Source: Carpediemonas membranifera (taxonomy: Eukaryota > Fornicata). Taken from it: DNA of 64,000 nucleotides. A program made the translations under genes and the position numbers. The stretch is from assembly GCA_019828565.1 (NCBI GenBank), contig JAHDYR010000066.1:1-64000 (forward strand). The letters run 5' to 3'. The notes below the pieces were generated by a model. The model was not told the DNA's origin. It saw nothing but the letters and a program-made list of their open reading frames with translations, and did no database searches. Below are positions 19,658-29,546 of this stretch, in pieces (positions within the stretch are counted from its first letter, which is position 1; every line of letters starts with the position of its first letter).

Positions 19658-22544
19658 ATGTCCAAAACAGTGTGTAACCATCATACATGCGTTTTTTGCT
19701 CTTACACAGCTTGCTAAGGTAGCTACCCTCGACGGCAACTCTGCCGTCGCCAAGGTTGCATATCACATGTCCGAGACCGCGTTTATCTTCCCCATCACCC
19801 CTTCCACTCCCATGGGTGAGATGGCGGACGCTTGGTCTGTCCAGGGCAAGAAGAATGCCTTTGGTGATACCCTCACCATCCGCCAGATGCAGTCCGAGGC
19901 CGGTGTCGCTGGTGCCGTTCACGGCTCGTGCGTCAACGGCTCCATTACCAGCACGTTCACGTCCTCCCAGGGCCTCCTCCTCATGATTCCCAACATGTTC
20001 AAGATAGCCGGCGAGCTCAACCCCTGCGTGTTCCACGTTCCCGCCCGTTCCATCGGTGGCCAGGCCGCCAACATCTTCAACGATCACACGGACGTCATGA
20101 CGGCCGCCCGCCCCTCTGGGTTCGCGATGCTGAACTCGACTGACGTTCAGGAGGCGCACGACCTTGCTCTGATCGCCCATGTCGCCTCCCTCAAGGCCTC
20201 CCTCCCCTTCCTCCACTTCTTCGACGGCATGCGCACGTCCCATGAGATCCAGAAGATCTCTGTGATCCCCGAGGCCGTCATGGACGAGATGGTGCCACAC
20301 GATGCCATCGCCGCCTTCAGGAAGAAGAGCACCCACCCCGAGCACCCCACGTACCGCGGCACCCTCCAGGGCCCCGACACCTACATGCAGGGCGTCGAGC
20401 GCGGCGAGGAGTACTACCGTAAGCTGCCTGGCATCGTGCAGGCGGCCATGGACGAGTTCGCCGAGAAGACTGGCCGTCATTACCACCTCTTCGACTACGT
20501 CGGCCACCCCAAGGCCGATAAGGTCGTCGTCGTCCTCGGGTCCGCTGCCTGCGCCGCCGAGGAGGCTGTCGACGCACTCAACGCCCGCGGCCAGAAGGTG
20601 GGCCTCGTTAAGGTCCGCCTCTTCCGCCCCTTCGACGCCGACGCCTTCATGGCCTCGCTGCCCAAGTCGGTCAAGTCGATCGCCGTCCTCGACCGTGTGA
20701 AGGAGGCCGGCGCCTTCGCCCAGCCCCTCTTCGGCGAGGTCTCAGCCGCCATCCAGCTCGCCGAGAAGAAGTGCACCACCGTCGGCGGCCGCTTCGGCCT
20801 TGGTGGCCGTGACACGAGCCCCGCGGACATCATGGCGGTCTTCAAGCACCTCGAGCAGAAGAAACCTGCCCACAACTTCACCGTCGGCATCAACGACGAC
20901 ATCTGCCACACCAACCTGGCCCGGTACCCCGAGGAGATCGACTGCGTCCCCGAGGGCACCGTGCAGTGCATGTTCTGGGGCCTCGGGTCCGACGGGACCG
21001 TGGGGGCCAACAAGAGCGCCATCAAGACGCTCGGCGAGAACACTGACCTCTACGCCCAGGGCTACTTCTCCTACGACGCCAAGAAGTCCGGCGGCATCAC
21101 GATCTCCCACCTCCGCTTCGGCCCCAAGCCCATCAAGTCGGCGTACATGATCCGCACCGCTGACTACGTCGCCTGCCACCAGCCCTCGTACATGGGCCGC
21201 TACGGACCCCAGATCGTCCGCCCCCTGCGCGAGAGAGGCACTTTCGTCCTCAACGCGCCCTGGAAGACCGTCGAGGAGCTCGAGGCGCACATCCCCGCCG
21301 ACGTCCGCCGCACCCTCGCCGAGAAGAACGCCCAGTTCTTTGTCGTCGACGCCGCCGCCCTGGCCGAGTCTGTCGGCCTCACGGGCCGCGTCAACAACAT
21401 CATGCAGGCCGCGTTCTACCAACTGGCCAACGTGCTGCCCATCGAGGAGGCCATCTCCCTCCTCAAGGGCGACATCGAGAAGTCGTTCAAGATCAAGGGC
21501 CAGGACGTCGTCGAACGCAACTGGAAGGCAGTCGACGCTGCCCTCGGCGGCCTCGTGAAGGTCGACATCCCCGAGCACTGGCGCAAGGCCGAGGCCTCTG
21601 AGGACACGGTCCACGGCATCGAGGACCCCTTCGCCGACACGCCCGAGGACACCGAGTTCTTCCGCACGGTCGCCCGCCCCATCCAGCGCATGCAGGGCGC
21701 CTCACTGCCCGTGTCGATCATGCCCGAGGGCGGCCAGATCCCCAACGGCTCGAGCAAGTACGAGAAGCGCAGCATCGCGTACACGATCCCCATCTGGAAC
21801 CCCGACAACTGCATCCAGTGCAACCTGTGCTCCCTGTCGTGCCCCCATGCCGCCATCCGCCCCTACCTCCTCACACAGGAGCAGGCCGACGCCGCCCCCG
21901 AGGGCTTCACCACCATCAACGCCAAACCCAAGAAGCTCGGCGCCCAGTTCCGCATCCAACCCTCGCCCCTTGACTGCGTCGGCTGCGGCCTGTGCATTGA
22001 GCAGTGCCCCGCCGACGCCCTCTCCTTCGACCTGCTCGACAAGGTCAAGGAGGAGCAGAAGAAGCTCTACGCCTACGCCAACGACCTCCCCCTCCGCGAG
22101 GACGCCATGGACAAGTTCTCCGTCAAGGGCTCCCAGTTCCAGAAGCCCCTGGTCGCCCAGGTCTCCATGGCCGATCCCGCCCACATGCTGCGGTGCCTGA
22201 AGGAGGCCGAGTCCTTCCCCGGCCCCTCCCTCATCAACTACCTCTCCCCCTGCATCGGCTGGGGCGTCGCGGGCGGCCTCGCCAAGAATGTCGAGACAGC
22301 CAAGCACATGGTCGCCGCTGGCATGTGGAACCTTTGGTCGTACGACCCCCGCAAGGGCGACACCACCGCCGACCGCGTCGAGATCGCGTCCGAGCCCACC
22401 TTCGACCTCGAGACCGTCATGAACGAGCAGCTTCGCTTCCACACCCTGAAGGGTGCCCACCGCGATGAGCTCGTCGCTGCCCTCGAGAAGGACGTCCGGA
22501 AGAAGTGGGGCAAGCTCCAGGCTCTCAAGGAGATGCAGGTTTAA
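19658..22544 (+). CDS. Pyruvate:ferredoxin oxidoreductase lacking the catalytic C-terminal TPP domain
   Basis: PFO oxidises pyruvate to acetyl-CoA, CO2 and reduced ferredoxin in anaerobic eukaryotes. The spliced model is 948 residues: exon 19658-19669, intron 19670-19709, exon 19710-22544. Domain I (LDGNSAVAKVAY, YPITPS-like FPITPSTPMGE), domain II, the gamma-type domain and the two-cluster ferredoxin domain (CIQCNLCSLSCPH and CVGCGLCIEQCP) are intact. After KGSQFQKPL the sequence jumps straight to VAQVSMADPAHM. The usual 230-260 residues between these landmarks are absent. That segment normally carries the proximal-cluster cysteines and the GDG...N thiamine-diphosphate/Mg site. As read it should not catalyse pyruvate oxidation by itself. 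Codon bias is extreme, as for an abundant enzyme. It is either a real deletion paralogue or an assembly collapse. Confidence 0.9.
19670..19709 (+). other. Candidate 40-nt spliceosomal intron (PFO gene)
   Basis: It starts GTGTGT and ends CTCTTACACAG, following a four-codon first exon (Met-Ser-Lys-Thr). The second exon begins Leu-Ala-Lys-Val-Ala-Thr-Leu-Asp, the normal PFO N-terminus. Without splicing, the open frame would add an odd Cys/His-rich leader of 32 residues starting at 19614. Confidence 0.6.
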
Positions 22545-22599
22545 ACCCGTATAAACGAAATGTATTCTGATGCCTTGGTCGCCAGTCAGCATTCAAGTT

Positions 22600-23508
22600 C
22601 TAAATTTTAAAAGTGCGGCGGATAAAATCTGCGGCTGCGGTCTTCATGTCGATATTGAAGTGATGCCCCTCGTCGGCAAAGACCCGCGACTCCACCGCCA
22701 CGCCGAGGCAAGCGAGCGCCTTCACCGATTTCGGCAGCACGGCCGGGTTGACGATGGGGTCCTGGCCGCCGTGCATCAGCATCACCGGCGTGTACTTGCT
22801 GTCCGTGGCGACAACGGTCGGCAGCGTGTCGCTTGCCCACCGCGCCATGAACCCAACCGGGTCGAAGTGGGGGATATCCTTGGCGATACGGGGCCCGCGG
22901 ATGTCCAGGGCAACACCGCCCGAGACGCCGACGCAGGCGCCGTAGCGGCGGGTCAGGGCGGTGAACGTTGCCATCATGCAGCCCTGCGAGAACCCGCAGA
23001 GGGCAAGCTTCTCGGGGCCAAGACCGAACTGCTGCAGCTTGCTGTCTAGGTACTCGTGGACCTTTGGGACAACTGAGGCGAGCCTCTCGTGGGCCTCGGG
23101 GAGGGAGAAGCTGGGTAGGAAGCTGAACCACTGACGGGAGTCCGGACGACCTTCGGCGGGGAACTCGGGGTTGTCCTCGAAGGCCTCCGCGCCGTTCATG
23201 ATGATGATGCCGGCCTCGGGGAGCTTCTCCGCGAAGTCAATGGCGTTATTCCAAAAGCTAAGGACAGAGCCACTGTAGCCGTGGAAGAGCGCGAGCAGGA
23301 TCTTAGGACTCTCGCCGTTCTGTGGGGGCAGATAGATGCTTTCCAGTTTGTCGCTAGTCCCGCTGATGTGCTCGCGGTAGAGTTTGGCCAGCTCTTCCTG
23401 TCTCGGGACAATGCCGGGCTCATCCAGGAAAGAAATGTCGCTTCCGAAGGTTACTACGTCCATATCGTCGTTTTCAATGTTCACTGATGCCTGTGACCCT
23501 CCGGCCAT
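22600..23508 (-). CDS. Acyl-protein thioesterase / phospholipase-carboxylesterase family hydrolase
   Basis: The protein is a 302-residue alpha/beta hydrolase of the APT/LYPLA family. The nucleophile is Ser174 in GFSQG, the acid is Asp250 in HGGQDPIV and the base is His282 in DEGHHF. The oxyanion-hole strand LLALFHGYSGS precedes it. Family members remove palmitate from S-acylated proteins or hydrolyse lysophospholipids and simple esters in the cytosol. An N-terminal extension of about 65 residues precedes the core and lacks a signal peptide. The gene converges on PFO, with only about 55 bp between their stop codons. Confidence 0.88.
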   Translation of the reverse strand: MAGGSQASVNIENDDMDVVTFGSDISFLDEPGIVPRQEELAKLYREHISGTSDKLESIYLPPQNGESPKILLALFHGYSGSVLSFWNNAIDFAEKLPEAGIIIMNGAEAFEDNPEFPAEGRPDSRQWFSFLPSFSLPEAHERLASVVPKVHEYLDSKLQQFGLGPEKLALCGFSQGCMMATFTALTRRYGACVGVSGGVALDIRGPRIAKDIPHFDPVGFMARWASDTLPTVVATDSKYTPVMLMHGGQDPIVNPAVLPKSVKALACLGVAVESRVFADEGHHFNIDMKTAAADFIRRTFKI

Positions 23509-23726
23509 GCCGAACGACGATTTTTGACCTTAAGGTGCGAGTGACATCGATTCGCAGGTATGTTGGCAGATACAGTGGTGGCGACTGGTCGTATAATTGG
23601 GCAGACTGTCGCTGCGTGGGCGGGCCGTCTTCCATTGATGAGTTCGCAGACAAGACGGGCCACAGTTTTATGAATGGAAGATCACTAGTGCGCCACCAGC
23701 GTCACGATGATTCAGACAGACTTTAC

Positions 23727-26160
23727 TTAGATGAACACGAGGCCCATGTGGACGGGGTAGTTCCGCTTTCTCTCGGACTCGGTCATCTCCTTCATCTTCT
23801 CGCCCACGGTGAACGCCATCGAGTGGGCCGTCTGGGTCATCGCGGGCACCTTCACAGGGCCGGCCCAGTTGTAATACAGGTGGGAGGCATTGAACGCGAA
23901 GGCGGCGATGTCCTTGACGGGGATGCGGGCCTTGTTGTCGACGACGTAGTAGTGGACGGCCTTGTTGGTCGACGGAGCCCGGCCCATCGAGAACAGGAAG
24001 AACTCCGTCTCGGGATCCGCCACCACCTTAGGGTCACGGATGATGGTGCCGGCGGGGGCGTGGTCGTACCCGTCCCGACCACCCTGGGCGATGAACTGCT
24101 GGGCAATCCGCTTCTGGACGAAGGCAAAGACGACCTTGGCGCCCTCAGCGTTCTTGGCGTTGAGAGCCGCATGCACCTGGGGGACCTCGCGGGCCTGGAC
24201 GGCGCCCTTCTGGGTGTCGGCGACGCCATCGCGGAGGACGACGACAGTCTTGGGGGCGGCCTTGCGCTGGGCATTGATACGGCCTAGGACGTCCTCGAGG
24301 AACATTTGCAGATGACCGTCGATGGAGAAGACATCCTGGGAGCGGTCCATGACCTCCTTCCGGGCGACCGTCTCCACAGGCTGACCGAAGTGAACGGTCG
24401 TGCTGTCGGTACCCAGGTACCAGGCGGACATACCGATGACGGAGCGGTTCTGGCGGGTCTTGCCGTCGCGCATGAACGTGATGGCGCCGTGGTAGACGTC
24501 GATGCCGACCGAGAGGACGGGGAGAGGCATGGACGGCGGGGAGAGGCGCTTGATCTCCCACGGGCTGGCTGTCGGGTTGAGCTTGCAGAGCGTCTGCATG
24601 ACAAGACTGGACGCGATGTCCGAGGGGCGCGTCTTAAAGTGCCGGGATGCGTCGACGAACTGAGACGTGATGTTGTTGCGGGCGAGGAAGGCCTTCACGT
24701 CGCGGTAGATGTGGTCGGCCTTGTTGATGTAGATCAGGAAGGCCATCTTGGAGAGGGAGCCGGGGCTGCCGAGCTTCTTAATTTGGTCAAAGAAGGCATT
24801 GGCGTTGTTGCCACTGATGTTGACCGTCTGCTGGCGCTCATACCTGAGCCCCCACCGCTCGGCGGAGTTGACGAGGTGCTCCTGGTGCGTCTCGAGGGTC
24901 CTCTGTGCTCTATCCTGCACCAGCCAAACCCACGTCGACACCCTGAAGCCGGGCTGCATGCGGGCCTTGGCGAGGTTCGGGGCGATCTTGAACGGCATGC
25001 ACTCCTGCCGGATCCCGGCGACGGAGATCTTTGGTTGGGGGAGGTTCTCGCCGCTGACCTCGAGGGGCTTGTCCGCGGGCGTCATGCCCCAGATCTTAAG
25101 CACGGCCAGGGGCGTGCGGGTGGCAGTGCGGGTCTTCTTGCTCAGGACCGCCTTGAGCTCGAGCTGAGCTTTGGCGCGGGGCGTGGGCTTGATGCCAGTG
25201 ATCTTGGGGATGCCCTGGCGGGTGTCAGTGTCAAGGTCGACCATGCGACACAGCGCGGGCAGAAGGAAGATCTCGTCGCCGTGGCGGCCAACAGTGCGGA
25301 TCATCGGGACCACACCGTTGGTGCGGCTGACAATGGCCTTGGCCTCGGCCCAGCCAGCCTGGTCGGCCTCGCGGCGGGCGGGACGAGAGAACTTCTCCGT
25401 GTAGTAGGACTTAAAAGTCTTCTCGTTGTCGCCCATGGGGCTGTTCCAGTTCTTTTGGACCATGTCGAGAGCGACAAATGAGCTACGCTCATCATATATG
25501 GGGACAACGCGGAGCTGGCCGAAGTCGCCCTGGCGCCAGTCATGCTTGTCAGCGCGGACACGCATGACAACGCGGTGGCAAACGTCGTAGGTGAGGACGG
25601 GGGTCTTGTTGATGGCAATGGTGGGGCGGATACCACGGAAGACATCGGCGTTACGGAATGTAGCCTGGGCGTGGCGGTCACCGCGGAACTCGGGGCTGTC
25701 ATTAAGCCTCTCGAGGAGGTAGCGGTCCTTCGCGAAGGTGTAAGGGGCGTTCGCCATGGCGCGGTGCAGGGCGCGGTTGAGGAAGGAGCTGACGAGCTCG
25801 GTGCGGTCGGTGTTCTTGGCCGCTGTCTGGGAGGTGATGGTGATCGTGCGGGCGGTGGGCTCACCAGAGCGGCTGGGGATGGAGATATCGATGGACTCGC
25901 CGAGCTTCAGGAGGGGGAGCTCGACAACGGTGATGAGAGTGGAGCCCTCGACAGTCCAGAAGTCCTTCTCGACATTAGGGAACTTCTGCTCCATGAGCTG
26001 GTTGCAGACGAGGCGGAAGAAAGTGTTTCTCACTTGCGTCTCACCAACGACGTCGAAACCATACTGGAAGATGGTCTTTTGCTCAAAAGCAAGCTCGTAG
26101 ATGTTACTGAGTAAGTCTTATGGGTGCAACACACGAAATGAGAGTATTTGTTCTGCTCAT
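23727..26160 (-). CDS. PIWI-class Argonaute protein
   Basis: Argonaute proteins bind small guide RNAs and silence or cut complementary targets. The spliced model is 801 residues: exon 26160-26135, intron 26134-26107, exon 26106-23727. The N-terminal segment ELAFEQKTIFQYGFDV, a PAZ-like middle region and a full PIWI domain are visible. The RNase H-like triad is present: Asp in VGIDVYHG, Asp in VVLRDGVAD and His in TAHSMAF. A cleavage-competent protein is therefore possible. Without the first exon the frame would start at an internal GTG and lose conserved N-terminal residues. PIWI-like and AGO-like clades cannot be separated by eye, though short PIWI-type proteins of this size are the usual form in metamonads. 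No Dicer is in the window. Confidence 0.9.
26107..26134 (-). other. Candidate 28-nt spliceosomal intron (PIWI gene)
   Basis: On the minus strand it begins GTGTGT and ends ACTTACTCAG. Splicing joins a nine-codon 5' exon (Met-Ser-Arg-Thr-Asn-Thr-Leu-Ile-Ser) to the conserved frame. Both splice sites closely match those of the PFO intron. Confidence 0.65.
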
Positions 26161-26605
26161 GTTCAATTGCTTCAATCCGTCTCGCGTTGCCTGGTGCAGC
26201 GCCTCGCGTGTCCGGAAAAGCAGCTTTTGAGGTCACCATCACTCACGCACGGGGTCATCCATACCGGGGCAGACTACTACGAGATTGTTGGGGCTCAACG
26301 AGCGTGGGATTGATCAGTTCATTTCGCGAAGTTTTCTTGCTATGGAGATTCCACAAAAGTCACACCGTTTCCCAGTTTGTTTGTCTACGTTTAGAGACAA
26401 AGTGCCGACGATTTGAGTTCCTACCTGCTGTATCCTCTGATTTATCCTGCGCACTTTTAGACCGAACATAACAAAAAATTGCAACCCCCTCCCAAACCCT
26501 ACATGTGGCCATTATGAAGCATGTTGGCTGCCCCCAACCTCGAGTTTAGCCTGGATTGACCAGAGACTCGCCATACTTTTTCGGGCAGCGAAGAAGTCTC
26601 ATCGA

Positions 26606-28717
26606 ATGAGTTCCGGCTCTGAGAGCGATTTTGAGCCATACATTGATACCCGAGGCCTTTCTAGCGCTCGTATCTCTCCGCCTAGAACTCCTGTGTCCGT
26701 GAAGGTCTCATCCTGCCAGGAGGAGAACGACGAGGAGGATAACTCGATGAATAAGTTCAAATCGCTCGAAATTGGCATGCAGAAGATGTCTGAGCTGCAG
26801 GCACAGATCAATGAACTTCGCTCTCGCTTCCGCAGCGAGACTGAGACCGTCCAGCATGTCTCGAACTCCATCTCCTTTGAACGCGAGCACCACGCCGACT
26901 TCCACGAGACCACTGAGGTCAAACGGGCCCGCATGCACACCCCCGAACCCGATTCTGAGCAGGAGCTCCCGGTTGACGAGCCCAGCGATGCCGAGTTCGA
27001 CGACGACCTTGCCACCGAGATCCGTCTGCTCGAAGAGCTGCGTATCGACCTCCGCGAGCGCGAGGAGACCGTTTCTAAGCGCGAGAAGGAGATTGCCGAC
27101 GAGAGTTCTGCGAAGCACGCCGACTTGACTTCCCGCGAGGACGCTCTCGAGGCCCGCGCCGAAGAGCTCGACCAACGCGAGGAGGACCTCGCTGCGCGTG
27201 AAGATGAGCTTGCTGCCCGCGAGAAGGAGGTTGAAGAGGCGCCCGAATCGACCCGCGAGGCCGAGCTGGAGGAGGAGCTGGCGGCCAAGACTCGCATGGC
27301 AAATGGCCTCGAGGAGGAGCTGAAGGAGCAGAACGAGACATTCATGAAGATCGTAGCCGACACTGAGGACTTCATGCAGCGCTACAAGGGCATGGAGACC
27401 TCGTTTAAGAGCCGCATCCGTGAGATCGAGGCCGAACGCGACGAGCTCAAGGAGAGACTCGCCGACGCAGCCGCTGATACCCGCCTGGACGCCCTGCAGC
27501 AGAAGCACGACGAGGTTCTGCGCGCTTTCAGCGCCCAACGGACCCAGATGAAGGAGAACGACCGCGCCCACGACGCCGCCATGGCCGACCTCATCGCGGA
27601 GGTCGACCGGCTCGTCAAGGAGCGGGAGGCGGCCAAGCAGCGCCCTTCGGAGCTCGACGGAGCCGACTTTAAGGAGCTGCTGCTGACAGCTTCTCAGACG
27701 GAGGAGACGCTCAAGGCGACCGCGCAGGAGCTCGAGGACACGCGGGCCCAGCTCAAGGCGTCCCAGGCACGCGAGGAGGCGGCCCAGAAGGAGATGTCTG
27801 CCGACCGCACCCGCGGGGAGCTGAGAGCGATCGTATCGTCTCAGCAGGCACAGATCGCGGACCTCGTCGCCGAGACCAACGAGTTCCGCAAGCGCATCTC
27901 CTCGTCGACTGTGGAGATCAAGCAGCTGCAGGCCGAGCTCGACACTGCCCGCAAGATCACGGTGTCGCTGACCAGGAACGAACAGACGTCGCTGGCCCGC
28001 CTCGACGACGGCACCGACATCGCAAAGAGCCTCCGCGCCCAGCTTGCTGAGCGGGACGGCCGCGTGTCAGAGATGGAGCGGCTTGTGCGGGACACCCGTC
28101 AGAAGGCCGAGACCATCTCCCGATCTGTCCTCGATGAGCTGTTCGAGGCCCGCGACGAGGCTGCAAGGCTCAAGGCCGCCAACATGGAGCTGACCAACCA
28201 GGTCTCCGGGCTCAAGCAGCGCATCGCCGAGGACATTGGCCTCGACGAGCGCATGTCGCTGGCCGAGGTGTCGACCGTGTACCCCCAGACGAGGGACGAC
28301 AGCCCCGTCCAGTCCACGATCGCCCAGAGCGAGGCTACGGACGCCCCCCGCCGTGTGCCTCCCGTGATCCACGGCATCGTCGAGAAGCCCCGCCCCCAGA
28401 ACCCCAGCCAGCCCCGCGGATACGTCGACTCGCCCGTCCCCCCGCCCCGCGAGCCCCTGGAGAGCACGAAGCTCGTCGCCCGCACCGGCCCCTCCCTTTT
28501 CTCCCAGCTGGCGGCCGGTGCGGAGTCCCCACTGAGCGCCAGCCTGATGTCAAACGCCTCTTCGTTCGACAGGCACGCCCGCCGCAGTCCCAAGATCTCC
28601 CGTGACGCCGACAAGTTCATGCCAGACGAGTCAGTGCTCGACTACATCAAACGGCGCAAGGAGGCGATCCTTGGTGGCACCCGCCGCACTCCGAAGGGCT
28701 CGGGCAGGAGAATGTAA
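26606..28717 (+). CDS. Coiled-coil protein of unknown function
   Basis: The protein has 703 residues. The N-terminal 100 residues are acidic/serine-rich. About residues 45-560 are coiled coil, including a dense imperfect repeat of REDELAAREKE-type elements near residues 150-220. The C-terminal 120 residues are Pro/Ser/Arg-rich and probably disordered. No enzymatic motif or known domain was recognised. Composition resembles centrosomal or cytoskeletal scaffolds, but this is only a resemblance. Confidence 0.8.
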   Translation: MSSGSESDFEPYIDTRGLSSARISPPRTPVSVKVSSCQEENDEEDNSMNKFKSLEIGMQKMSELQAQINELRSRFRSETETVQHVSNSISFEREHHADFHETTEVKRARMHTPEPDSEQELPVDEPSDAEFDDDLATEIRLLEELRIDLREREETVSKREKEIADESSAKHADLTSREDALEARAEELDQREEDLAAREDELAAREKEVEEAPESTREAELEEELAAKTRMANGLEEELKEQNETFMKIVADTEDFMQRYKGMETSFKSRIREIEAERDELKERLADAAADTRLDALQQKHDEVLRAFSAQRTQMKENDRAHDAAMADLIAEVDRLVKEREAAKQRPSELDGADFKELLLTASQTEETLKATAQELEDTRAQLKASQAREEAAQKEMSADRTRGELRAIVSSQQAQIADLVAETNEFRKRISSSTVEIKQLQAELDTARKITVSLTRNEQTSLARLDDGTDIAKSLRAQLAERDGRVSEMERLVRDTRQKAETISRSVLDELFEARDEAARLKAANMELTNQVSGLKQRIAEDIGLDERMSLAEVSTVYPQTRDDSPVQSTIAQSEATDAPRRVPPVIHGIVEKPRPQNPSQPRGYVDSPVPPPREPLESTKLVARTGPSLFSQLAAGAESPLSASLMSNASSFDRHARRSPKISRDADKFMPDESVLDYIKRRKEAILGGTRRTPKGSGRRM

Positions 28718-28790
28718 ATGTATTGTCTTTGATGTAACTTCCTGTGCTGGGTACTGCTCGTATGATTGGCAACGCCCAGGGCAAGTCGAT

Positions 28791-28812
28791 GTGCAGTTTA
28801 TGCCAGTCGAAT
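28791..28812 (+). promoter_or_regulatory. Start-proximal motif GTGCAGTTTATGCCA-GTCGAA
   Basis: This sequence ends seven bases before the PWI gene's ATG at 28819. The same words occur at 56111-56133, 20 bases before another ATG. It is presumably a core promoter or initiator element; the function is inferred from position only. Confidence 0.45.
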
Positions 28813-28818
28813 TCATCA

Positions 28819-29343
28819 ATGAACCGGTACCGTGGAGCAAGTGCGTCTCAAGATCACAGGTTTGCGAAGAACAAGCCCACAAGTGGGTCAAATGCCCCGA
28901 CGAACCCGATTCATATGAAGCGGATCAACCGGGGCTGGCTGAATGACCTCATCTCCTCTCGATTGGCTGCTGAGCTCGGTGATTGTGACGATTTGACCCT
29001 TATGACAGTAACAAATGCGTTTTCGACATCTGAGGTGAAGTTTGCTGACGTTGCCGGGGCCGTCGGAAGCGTACTCGAGGATAACGTCAGGCCCTTCATG
29101 AAGCGGCTGTGGGACGAGCTCATGGAGGCCGAGAAGTCGGATTCGGGCATCTCGCCATCCGCTAAAGGTGTTGCGAATGCCGCTGCAGTGAAGCGAGAGG
29201 AAGCCCGCCCGATTGTCGAGGAGGCCAGGCGTTGGCGGGAGCGGCGCCCACGGAGAGACGAGCCGTACACCAGGCAGGATCGCCGCAGCATGGCGCCCAG
29301 ATCTCCGTTGCCCGAGCGGCCGCGGACACCGACGTACGAGTAA
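28819..29343 (+). CDS. SRm160/SRRM1-like PWI-domain splicing factor
   Basis: The 174-residue protein begins MNRYRGASASQDHRF, matching the FRGTSxxQDxRF start of SRRM1 proteins. A PWI domain follows (about residues 33-100: GWLNDLISSRLAAELG, then DNVRPFMKRLWDELMEAE), which binds nucleic acid and lies at the exon junction/splicing interface. An Arg/Glu-rich tail stands in for the longer RS domain of animal homologues. I start at 28819, although the frame is open from 28744, because the family N-terminus begins here and the motif just upstream recurs elsewhere. Together with SF3B4 and a Snu66-like protein in this window, it indicates a working spliceosome. Confidence 0.8.
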   Translation: MNRYRGASASQDHRFAKNKPTSGSNAPTNPIHMKRINRGWLNDLISSRLAAELGDCDDLTLMTVTNAFSTSEVKFADVAGAVGSVLEDNVRPFMKRLWDELMEAEKSDSGISPSAKGVANAAAVKREEARPIVEEARRWRERRPRRDEPYTRQDRRSMAPRSPLPERPRTPTYE

Positions 29344-29345
29344 CC

Positions 29346-29542
29346 CACTGAGCACGCCGCAAGACCGTCACCTCCATGGACGTCGTCTACGCTCTCAAGC
29401 GCCAGGGCCGCATGCTCTATGGCTTCGCTTAATCCATCACAACCAAAACGGTGTCATCTGACACCAAATCTAACCAAAATCAGTCCTCATAAAGTTCATT
29501 CATTCAAGGTTCGTCTTGGCTGGCAGCTGAGCTCAGCTCTTT
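29346..29542 (+). pseudogene. Histone H4 3'-end fragment, inverted duplicate
   Basis: The sequence matches the last ~28 codons, stop codon and 3' flank of the intact H4 gene at 34597-34902, but lies on the opposite strand. It is 197 bp against 201 bp in the intact copy; the difference is a 4-nt deletion near 29356. No start codon or histone core precedes it, so it cannot make H4. It begins three bases after the stop of the PWI gene and may now serve as that gene's 3' flank. Confidence 0.9.
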
Positions 29543-29546
29543 GCAT

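Noticed and set aside
19614-19709. A 32-residue Cys/His-rich N-terminal leader on PFO
   Set aside because: It has no targeting-peptide character, and a GTGTGT...TTACACAG intron after Met-Ser-Lys-Thr gives the normal PFO start.
29346-29432. A second histone H4 gene
   Set aside because: Only the last ~28 codons are present and they carry a 4-nt deletion.
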